This document shows, piece after piece, positions 41,613-47,437 of a DNA stretch of 47,437 nt; position 1 is the first letter of the stretch; every line of letters starts with the position of its first letter. The position numbers and the translations under genes are program-made. Source of the DNA: a virus. Below the pieces are notes generated by a model that saw only the letters and a list, made by a program, of their open reading frames with translations, was not told the origin of the DNA and did no database searches. The stretch spans positions 1 to 47,437 of the IMG/VR virus record IMGVR_UViG_3300018036_000017. One strand, written 5' to 3'.

Positions 41613-42239
41613 TTATTTTTTGAGGTGTCTACTAGCCACTCTTATACTAGCTTGTTGGTCTGCTAACCTAAACCACTTTCTAAGCTTATTTTTAACTTTA
41701 GGTAGGAACTCTTGAGCCCTCTCTAAGTCTCTTTTTAACTCGCTCATTTCTTCAGTGACATCTTTAAATACTGGTTTGAGTCTTGTTATCTTCTTAGTGA
41801 GTCTTTCAAGACTTAATCTAACCAAAGGATCACTGTCGCTTTCGTATGATTTAGCAACAAGCTCTCTTACATCTTTGATGTCCTCAAGAACTTCATCTCT
41901 ATCTCGCTCTCTTTTTTTAATAAGTTCAGGGAGATATTCTTTGATCATCAAAACCTTATTTGTTTTGTAAATAAGGTCATGCCATCCAAAGTTAAGTTGA
42001 TCAATCCCAAAGCTACCTGGAGTAGATATTCTATTAAGCTCTATATTAGCCCAAGACTGTGCTTTTTGAAGATCTGCTTTATGGAAAGAATCAACCTCTT
42101 TAAGGATGTCTTTAAGATCTTCAATTGAATAGAAGTTCCAACTGTACTTAGGGTTGTTCATAGCACTCCCTAAGACTTGGTATTTACTTTCAATTCGATC
42201 AAGATCTTCTCTGATATTCTTTATGTCTCTCTGGTTCAT
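41613..42239 (-). CDS. 208-aa helical protein ending in a basic RVASRHLKK tail
   Basis: I choose ATG 42239, one base beyond the preceding stop, with GGAG about 7 nt upstream, rather than the upstream in-frame TTG. The protein is almost wholly helical and charged, with coiled-coil segments (about 85-190). It ends in A-S-I-R-V-A-S-R-H-L-K-K, a basic amphipathic motif similar to the N-termini of the 18396 and 20602 proteins but at the opposite end. The function is unknown. It is the last gene of the leftward 41.6-44.6 kb block. Confidence 0.6.
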   Translation of the reverse strand: MNQRDIKNIREDLDRIESKYQVLGSAMNNPKYSWNFYSIEDLKDILKEVDSFHKADLQKAQSWANIELNRISTPGSFGIDQLNFGWHDLIYKTNKVLMIKEYLPELIKKRERDRDEVLEDIKDVRELVAKSYESDSDPLVRLSLERLTKKITRLKPVFKDVTEEMSELKRDLERAQEFLPKVKNKLRKWFRLADQQASIRVASRHLKK

Positions 42240-42240
42240 A

Positions 42241-43119
42241 TTAGACTCCAGCACCCTCAAGTCTTAATAACATAGAATATGTGTGTGGGTATTTACTTGC
42301 ATACTTATTCACAGATGCTTGTTTGCCAATTATTTCATTGAACTTATCAATGTTTACTTTTCTTCTTCTGAAAGCACCCTCAATCATCTTAAGAATCATG
42401 TCTACAACTTTTGGTAGTGTCATTAACCCAATTTGGTTCATAGCTACAGTACTACCAACAACTAGGCCGAGAGGTCCACAAAGGCAAACTATTAAAGATG
42501 CTACTAAAGTAGGGATCAGGGTTAGGGTTCTTATTTTTGTTCCAAATTTAACTAGTGCAGAAAGCAATCTCCCAAGGAACTTAAACTTCCTAGAGAAAAA
42601 ATCAATTACGCTCTGAACCATACTTTTTGATGGAGATTTGCCATTGATTACAATATCCAGAGAATCACCCCAATCTTTCCACCATGAAACATATGCTCCC
42701 ATAATGTCTTTTTGGGTTTTACTGTCAATCTCTCTAATTTTCTGTACAGAACTCAGAGTGAAATCAAGAAACCTGGGTTCTCCATTTACAGAATAGGAGA
42801 CTTTCAAAACAGAGTTTACTGGGTTTTTAGCATCAAATTTTTCAACACTTATTGATGTGGTTTTCCCAAAAAACATATTTCTTTGGAGAGCTTCGGTCAG
42901 TCTCGCCTGTAAGTTCATTTCAGCAGCAGAAGCAAAAGTATCTCTATTACTTATAATTGACCCCTTGAAAGTGGACACAAGGTCTTGAGCTGCTGCAATT
43001 AGAGGTTTAAACCAGTTCATTCCCAGATTCTTAATCATTTGAATGATTGCTTGCTTTTCAAGTTGAGCCACTCTGTTCTCAAGAATAGCGATTTTTTGTG
43101 ATGCTGTTAGTTGTCTCAT
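42241..43119 (-). CDS. 292-aa protein with shared N-terminal module; membrane-like segment
   Basis: The first 24 residues are identical to those of the next upstream gene in the block (43172-43801). After that it matches the 43798 gene: F-D-x-x-N-P-x-N-S around residue 105, the D-I-x-G-A-Y-x-S-W-W-K-D block near 140, and R-R-R-K-V-N-x-D near 255. A hydrophobic segment at about 200-240 (TLIPTLVASLIVCLCGPLGL) is probably membrane-spanning. It has a TATAGT box 38-43 nt upstream. The protein may be a virion or membrane component carrying a targeting peptide. Confidence 0.6.
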   Translation of the reverse strand: MRQLTASQKIAILENRVAQLEKQAIIQMIKNLGMNWFKPLIAAAQDLVSTFKGSIISNRDTFASAAEMNLQARLTEALQRNMFFGKTTSISVEKFDAKNPVNSVLKVSYSVNGEPRFLDFTLSSVQKIREIDSKTQKDIMGAYVSWWKDWGDSLDIVINGKSPSKSMVQSVIDFFSRKFKFLGRLLSALVKFGTKIRTLTLIPTLVASLIVCLCGPLGLVVGSTVAMNQIGLMTLPKVVDMILKMIEGAFRRRKVNIDKFNEIIGKQASVNKYASKYPHTYSMLLRLEGAGV

Positions 43120-43156
43120 GGTTTATTCTTTCTTCGATTTGTCTAAAGTGGTGTGG

Positions 43157-43162
43157 ACTATA
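43157..43162 (-). promoter_or_regulatory. TATAGT promoter-like box
   Basis: On the minus strand GTTTTATAGT lies 38-43 nt before ATG 43119, in the 52-nt gap after the 43172 gene. It is another member of the recurring TATA-box set. Confidence 0.3.
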
Positions 43163-43171
43163 AAACAGTTA

Positions 43172-43801
43172 TTAAAAAAACGCAAAAGGGTTCATTGCTT
43201 TCAGCCCTTCTTTGATCCCAGAAAGTAGTATGTGTAATCCCATAGTAGGTGCTAAGATCAAGTAGAGGCAAGCACGTTTAAGTTTCCTGAATACATTGTC
43301 TGATTTCTCGAGATCTTCAGCTATCAGTTCAAGGAGATAGTCAAATAAAAGCTCAACAACGAAATCACAAATAAAAAAGGCTATGATACTACCAAAATAG
43401 AGAGCAAAGTCAGGCAGACTGTTGAGCTGAACTAGCTTCCTTGCATTCTTTGTTCTTTCTTGAGACTCAAGATCTATCCCATATACACTTTTCAAATAGA
43501 TTGCATTTTCTTTATTATTGTAAATGTCTAATAGCTTTAAAATAGAGGTTTGAGGATTAGAAGACCTCACAGCTTTCTTTAACTCTTTAAGTTCCTTTGG
43601 ATTCGCTTTTGCTAAGGCTTCAAACTTCCCCACTGTCATTTTAGAGTCTTTGGCCACATGTTGAGCTACCTTAAGGGGCTTGAATCGGGACAACTTGCTT
43701 TTTATCTTAGCTAAGATGCTTTCAAGCATTGCTTGTTTTTCAAGTTGAGCTACTCTGTTCTCAAGGATAGCGATTTTCTGTGATGCTGTTAGTTGCCTCA
43801 C
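43172..43801 (-). CDS. 209-aa protein with shared N-terminal module; hydrophobic C-terminus
   Basis: I choose GTG 43801, which overlaps the previous stop as GTGA behind AAAGGG, because it makes the N-terminus align exactly with the 43119 gene for 24 residues. The body is different: a basic helix to about residue 50, a helical middle, and hydrophobic segments near 135-165 and 180-200. The likely location is membrane or virion. Only the tag is shared with the next gene, so the tag appears to be a separate module placed in front of unrelated bodies. Confidence 0.6.
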   Translation of the reverse strand: MRQLTASQKIAILENRVAQLEKQAMLESILAKIKSKLSRFKPLKVAQHVAKDSKMTVGKFEALAKANPKELKELKKAVRSSNPQTSILKLLDIYNNKENAIYLKSVYGIDLESQERTKNARKLVQLNSLPDFALYFGSIIAFFICDFVVELLFDYLLELIAEDLEKSDNVFRKLKRACLYLILAPTMGLHILLSGIKEGLKAMNPFAFF

Positions 43802-44646
43802 TTGCAAACCCTTTCGTAATGAGAGACTAAGCTATTACAATATGGGTAAGGGTGAGAAGATGCTTTTTTAGCTGCAAGCTCATCAAAGAGATCCATATTT
43901 ACTTTTCTTCTGCGAAGAACCTTTTCAAATATGTTTAAGATCATCTTACCAACACCTAGATAAGTGAGGGTCTTCCCTCTTTCTGGTGCAACTTCTGCCA
44001 AAGGCATTAGGGTTGTAAACATCACAACTAAAGAGAACACTTCATAAGCCCATTTAAAGCTGTAGACAACTCTCAAGAACCTGTAAAGAAACTTACTTGC
44101 ACCTTTGATTCTGTTCCAGAAAGATTTCAAATCCGTAGACCTACTCATCCTTCCTTCACGAAGCATTTTTAGTTCTTCTTCAAAGTCTTTCCACCATGAA
44201 ATATATGCACCTTTAATATCTTTATCTATGCTAGGGGGTAGACCCTCAACATCTTTAAGCATTGATGGCATATCTCGGATAGTAGCTTCATAAGATTTTA
44301 ACTCACCACCTACTTCTTTAACCATAAGCTGGGCTTCAGAGTTCATAGGATTGTTTGGGTCAAAATTAGTGATATAAAACCTAATAGGGTATCCAGACAT
44401 AAGAGATTTATCTAATGCACTGCTGACTCTAACTTCTAAGAACTTAACTAAGCCCTCTAAGATACTTTCCTTATTCTTTTTTAAGGTAAGCTTTAAAAGA
44501 GAAGAAATTTCTCCAAAGGAGTCTTGAATCTTAGAGAGTAGGTTTATAGGGATAGACTTCAACCAATCAAGAATCTTGGACTCCTTCTCTAACCTTGCTA
44601 TCCTAATTTCAAGCTTTCTAATTTCTTGTGTTGATATTTTATTCAT
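43798..44646 (-). CDS. 282-aa protein, paralogue of the 42241 gene
   Basis: The start has AGAGG 7 nt upstream. The N-terminus M-N-K-I-S-T-Q-E-I-R-K-L-E-I-R-I-A-R-L-E (then K-E-S) is a diverged copy of the shared module. The body follows the 42241 protein: N-F-D-P-N-N-P-M-N-S, D-I-K-G-A-Y-I-S-W-W-K-D, a hydrophobic stretch near 200-225 and R-R-R-K-V-N-M-D. Bodies and tags have diverged to different extents, as expected if tags were exchanged or conserved separately. It is divergent from the 44691 gene across 44 nt. Confidence 0.6.
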   Translation of the reverse strand: MNKISTQEIRKLEIRIARLEKESKILDWLKSIPINLLSKIQDSFGEISSLLKLTLKKNKESILEGLVKFLEVRVSSALDKSLMSGYPIRFYITNFDPNNPMNSEAQLMVKEVGGELKSYEATIRDMPSMLKDVEGLPPSIDKDIKGAYISWWKDFEEELKMLREGRMSRSTDLKSFWNRIKGASKFLYRFLRVVYSFKWAYEVFSLVVMFTTLMPLAEVAPERGKTLTYLGVGKMILNIFEKVLRRRKVNMDLFDELAAKKASSHPYPYCNSLVSHYERVCK

Positions 44647-44690
44647 TATATACCTCTTTTTTAATGATGCCTAAGACAAAGGACAATAAA

Positions 44691-45755
44691 ATGGATATTA
44701 AAATAGCAGCATATATAGCTTCAGGTCTGCTCACACTCTCTCTTGCTAACAATGCATGGATGACCTATAAGATAAGTCAGTTAGACAACACTATTCAGAA
44801 ACAAATGAATGGAGAGTTAAGTAAGACTGCTAGAATCTTGTCAGAGACCAGAGATGAGATTAATGTTGTTAAATCTCAAATGGTTTCAAGGAAAGAGCTA
44901 GAAGAACAATCTTCAAAGATTATTTCGAATCTAGACCAAAGAACACAAGATGCTATTTACAAATACACAAAAGAAACAGGTGCTAGGGTAGATAGTATCT
45001 CTCAAAGAGTTTTAGGTATGGAGGGTAGGATTAAAAAAGGGATTGGGAAAATAGGTAGGACTGTAAAAGAAAAAACAGCACCACCCCCGTCTTGGAAAGG
45101 TGTAGACGGACTAGATATAACTAGATGCTCTGACCACCCAGATAAATGTACCCCATTCACTTTTGAATGGGAGTCTCCTTATCAAGTAAATGGCAAACCA
45201 CTAGCTAGATTCTCTTCTCTGAATCTATGGAAAGGTCTTGGAAGCATTGACCTTAACTTAGCCTTTAAAGTTGTAGCCATCACATATGGTGAAGATCAAT
45301 CAAGATTGGGTTCTGGTGCTGTTCAGAATCAAGGGATTCATGTATTAGGTGGCTATGTTCAAGAAGGCAATTTTGTTCCAATACCAGGTCTTGAAAGCAA
45401 GCTCATAAAAGGCGACCCTAACCTTGACAGTAAGCTCATATATGTACCTAAAAAAGATGCTCAGAACTCTACTTTGTTAAAACTTTTTGAACCTAGTCTT
45501 TTGGTAGGCAGTACTTATCAAGCGAATGAATTTGGGCTTTCCATCGGAGCAAGTTTACTTAACTTCCAGAAAGGCCAATACAGAATAGGTGCTAATGGTG
45601 TTATCACTCCCTCAAATGTTTTCTTGGGGGCAAAAGCAACATGGCATCCTTATTTGCTAGGTAAGAACCTAAACCTAGCACCTGGTCTCGGTTGGGTAGC
45701 AGGATCTGATGGAACTAACACTTGGTCTTTAGGAGTTCACTTCCAAGTCTGGTAG
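44691..45755 (+). CDS. membrane-anchored coiled-coil protein with beta-rich C-terminal domain, 354 aa
   Basis: I choose ATG 44691 (AAAGGA at 44678-44683) over upstream starts. Residues about 4-21 form a hydrophobic anchor, residues 25-120 are a Ser/Gln/Glu-rich coiled coil, and residues 130-140 are a Pro-containing hinge. The rest is a beta-rich domain with alternating strands ending in S-L-G-V-H-F-Q-V-W, an aromatic C-terminus like that of outer-membrane barrels. This layout could link the inner to the outer membrane, for instance in lysis or envelope remodelling, but no known spanin family matches. It is followed immediately by the convergent Nudix gene. Confidence 0.55.
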   Translation: MDIKIAAYIASGLLTLSLANNAWMTYKISQLDNTIQKQMNGELSKTARILSETRDEINVVKSQMVSRKELEEQSSKIISNLDQRTQDAIYKYTKETGARVDSISQRVLGMEGRIKKGIGKIGRTVKEKTAPPPSWKGVDGLDITRCSDHPDKCTPFTFEWESPYQVNGKPLARFSSLNLWKGLGSIDLNLAFKVVAITYGEDQSRLGSGAVQNQGIHVLGGYVQEGNFVPIPGLESKLIKGDPNLDSKLIYVPKKDAQNSTLLKLFEPSLLVGSTYQANEFGLSIGASLLNFQKGQYRIGANGVITPSNVFLGAKATWHPYLLGKNLNLAPGLGWVAGSDGTNTWSLGVHFQVW

Positions 45756-46166
45756 TTATTTCTTCTTGCTAGCAAGATACTTCTTGAAGCACCTTTCATC
45801 TTTTGGGTGTAAGATATAGTTTCTTACTTCTTCAATATCTACCCATTTGTAGTCTGTGTGTTCTTCATCAAGAACAGGCATATACTCTTCATCAAGAACA
45901 CCTATAAACATTGTGTAGCCTCTGCTTTCTACATGTTTATAGATCTTAATGTCTCTTTCTTCAAAGCCTGTTTCTTCAAAGGTTTCTCGAAGGGCTGTTT
46001 CATATGCAGATTCAGTGTTATCTGTTTTACCACCTGGAAAGTTCCAATATCCTGCAAAAGGATCTTTCTTGTAGTTAGCCCTTTTGAGTATTAAAACTTT
46101 TTTCTTGCAAGTAAGCATAATACCAGCACCCATATCATGCTCCTGTCTTTGGTTTGAGTGTCTCAT
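45756..46166 (-). CDS. Nudix hydrolase, 136 aa
   Basis: I choose ATG 46166, with GAGG about 9 nt upstream; longer in-frame starts would add unrelated residues. The Nudix box is complete: G46-x5-E52-x7-R60-E61-x2-E64-E65-x-G67. The fold before and after it (ILKRAN, FPGGK, Y-K-W-V-D) is typical of MutT/NUDT1-like enzymes, with the late W near 108. It hydrolyses a nucleoside diphosphate linked to another moiety, possibly oxidised dNTPs or dNTP pool members. It is divergent from the Ntn-hydrolase gene. Confidence 0.9.
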   Translation of the reverse strand: MRHSNQRQEHDMGAGIMLTCKKKVLILKRANYKKDPFAGYWNFPGGKTDNTESAYETALRETFEETGFEERDIKIYKHVESRGYTMFIGVLDEEYMPVLDEEHTDYKWVDIEEVRNYILHPKDERCFKKYLASKKK

Positions 46167-46187
46167 TTCTCGCCTCGTATTGTAATT

Positions 46188-46193
46188 GTTATA
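46188..46193 (-). promoter_or_regulatory. TATAAC promoter-like box of the Nudix gene
   Basis: The box lies 22-27 nt before ATG 46166 on the minus strand and faces the plus-strand TATAGA box (46205-46210) of the divergent gene. Confidence 0.3.
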
Positions 46194-46204
46194 TACCTTT
46201 ATCC

Positions 46205-46210
46205 TATAGA
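46205..46210 (+). promoter_or_regulatory. TATAGA promoter-like box
   Basis: The box lies 26-31 nt before ATG 46236, in the context TATCCTATAGAG. It belongs to the recurring set. Confidence 0.3.
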
Positions 46211-46235
46211 GATATAAAAACAAAGGATTCCCACT

Positions 46236-47437
46236 ATGGATAAAAACGCTTGTGTGATTGCACTCACTGAAGTAGGAAATAGAAAGATAGTGTTCAAAAA
46301 TAGAGATAGGAACTATGTCCCTACTTTTAAGATATACCATGTAAGGGCTGAAAATGGCACTGAAATACTTTATTTCCAAGATACTATATCGGGCTGGGTA
46401 GAGGGCATTAATGAGCATGGTATTGCAATAACAAATGCTGCTCTTGCTGTAATCTCTGATGAAAAAGAGGGTAAGAAAAAAAGACCTGGAGATAGAAACA
46501 GATTCTCAGGAGATGCTTGGAGGTTTCTAAAGGCTTTAGAGTGTAATTCTCTTTTAGAAGCACTTCATGTAATGACACACCATAGGAATGGTGTTAGAGG
46601 TCATAATATTATCACGGATGGTAAGAACACTTTTATTGTAGAACAAACAAGCTTGCATTCTCCAAAGGTTGAGGAGATTACAGATAAACACTTTGTTAGA
46701 ACTAATCACGGTATTAGACACCCAGACGCAGGCTACCTTGAGGGTGAAGATAGGGAATCTTCTGAAACGAGATACAATACTGCATTGAAAGCAATGCAAT
46801 CCTACAAAAGATCTCCAATGGATCTAGTCAAAAAGCTTTATACTCAAAGAATAAAGGACATACATAATCCTTTTAATGTGGTTAGAAAGACAGACAATAT
46901 GTTCACTTCTAATCAGATCATATTAGACCCTGTGTATAAAAGAATGACTGTAATCCTAATAGATGAAGATAGTATTTATGAGGGCTATGAGAAACACTTC
47001 AAGGGCAAAGAGAAATGTAAGTTTTGTGTTAAGCGTATTTATCTAAATGATGAGGGTGAAGTCACTCTGTCAAACCTAGAAAAAAATAAGTTAGACATTC
47101 CTCTAATGGCCCCACATGAAAACACTCTAAAGGTTTTCGTCTATGGCTCTCTTATGTATGAACCTATCTTTCCAGAGCTAATCACAAAAAAGAGAAGAGG
47201 CCATGTTAATAACCTATCAAGGTCTTTCAACATATATAGCACAGGAAGAAAACATCTTGTACTTGGAACTAAGCCATATGGGTATATGGAAGGTATGCTT
47301 TTAGAGTACCCTATTGAACATGCTCAAAAAGTCTTAGAGGAAATTGATAAGAGAGAGGGCTACAAACCATCAGACCCTAGCTCCTCAACCTATATCAGAG
47401 ATAAATGTTATGTTTTCACAAAGGAAAACCCTCAAGG
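46236..47437 (+). CDS. Ntn-type hydrolase fused to a GGCT/ChaC-like cyclotransferase (partial at right edge)
   Basis: The ATG at 46236 has AAAGGA about 9 nt in front; 400 codons are open to the edge. Residues 6-290: C6-V-I-A-L with N22-R-D-R near the start and G-W-V-E-G-I-N-E-H-G-I-A-I-T-N at 53-67 match C45/choloylglycine-type Ntn hydrolases, in which an N-terminal Cys is the nucleophile after removal of preceding residues. Residues 298-400: V-Y-G-S-L at 302-306 and R-E-G-Y at 373-376 match the substrate loop and catalytic Glu of GGCT/ChaC enzymes. The substrates are unknown. A five-residue leader (MDKNA) would have to be removed for Cys6 to act. Confidence 0.7.
   Translation, partial: MDKNACVIALTEVGNRKIVFKNRDRNYVPTFKIYHVRAENGTEILYFQDTISGWVEGINEHGIAITNAALAVISDEKEGKKKRPGDRNRFSGDAWRFLKALECNSLLEALHVMTHHRNGVRGHNIITDGKNTFIVEQTSLHSPKVEEITDKHFVRTNHGIRHPDAGYLEGEDRESSETRYNTALKAMQSYKRSPMDLVKKLYTQRIKDIHNPFNVVRKTDNMFTSNQIILDPVYKRMTVILIDEDSIYEGYEKHFKGKEKCKFCVKRIYLNDEGEVTLSNLEKNKLDIPLMAPHENTLKVFVYGSLMYEPIFPELITKKRRGHVNNLSRSFNIYSTGRKHLVLGTKPYGYMEGMLLEYPIEHAQKVLEEIDKREGYKPSDPSSSTYIRDKCYVFTKENPQ

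Noticed and set aside
44628-44690. An extended N-terminus of the anchored coiled-coil protein
   Set aside because: It overlaps the start of the divergent gene and lacks a ribosome-binding site. ATG 44691 has AAAGGA at good spacing and puts the hydrophobic anchor at the N-terminus.
46167-46418. An 84-residue N-terminal extension of the Nudix protein
   Set aside because: It runs through the divergent gap and into the opposite-strand Ntn-hydrolase gene. The Nudix fold is complete from ATG 46166.
1-47437. CRISPR arrays, tRNA or rRNA genes, insertion sequences, retroelement-type diversity systems
   Set aside because: No regularly spaced repeats, no cloverleaf-like intergenic segment, no transposase, integrase or reverse transcriptase frame was found. 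Gaps between genes are all under 210 nt, which leaves little room for RNA genes.

Overview
This window is an AT-rich, gene-dense piece of what looks like a large tailed bacteriophage genome (Caudoviricetes). It could in principle be an integrated or plasmid-like relative. The phage reading rests on three things: a block of very long virion-like genes (873-13986), phage-type replication genes (family A DNA polymerase, DnaB-like helicase, RecD2-like helicase, a zinc-finger loader-like protein), and many small overlapping genes of unknown function. No terminase, portal, major capsid, integrase, ribosomal or tRNA gene is visible. The host cannot be named. A Sec signal peptide, a protein ending in an outer-membrane-like aromatic C-terminus, and a chlamydial/Bacteroidetes-type histone H1-like protein hint at a Gram-negative host.

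Layout. Positions 1-667: the end of one gene and a small unknown gene, closed by a UUCG-loop terminator. 873-13986: a virion-like block with a 191-aa Gly/Ser/Leu protein, a 3007-aa giant protein, a small coiled-coil protein, an 806-aa and a 295-aa protein, tightly spaced or overlapping. 14048-22737: small rightward genes including a four-repeat SANT/Myb-like protein, a secreted protein, two tandem paralogous membrane proteins, an Hc1-type histone-like protein with its own promoter and terminator, two GNAT-like paralogues, a holin-like membrane protein and a thermonuclease. 22813-30683: two proteins with weak sigma-like features, facing away from each other across a dyad-rich gap, then a pentapeptide-repeat protein and a glycine-rich beta-structured fibre-like protein. 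30680-41547: replication and DNA-modification genes in short blocks on alternating strands, plus a ClpP-type protease. 41613-44646: a leftward block of four unknown genes, three of which share an N-terminal peptide module. 44691-47437: an anchored coiled-coil protein, a Nudix hydrolase and a two-domain Ntn-hydrolase/gamma-glutamylcyclotransferase gene that runs off the end.

How the genes work together: loader-like protein, helicase and a GIY-YIG-type nuclease form a translationally coupled leftward unit (TAATG junctions). The polymerase lies about 6 kb away with a methyltransferase directly behind it. A TATAAG-like box lies about 22-45 nt before the first gene of many transcription units, without a recurring -35 element, which suggests a phage-specific promoter class.

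The most unusual signals are: (1) an N-terminal peptide of 24 residues shared by two neighbouring genes whose DNA differs only at five synonymous third positions (plus ATG/GTG starts), with looser copies on two other genes; (2) extreme G-over-C strand skew confined to about 960-3300, inside the 3007-aa gene and the gene before it; (3) the Ntn-hydrolase plus GGCT/ChaC-like fusion; (4) a zinc-ribbon insertion in the polymerase palm; (5) the Hc1-like gene unit; and (6) a 12-bp palindrome that places a TATAAG box on both strands between divergent genes.
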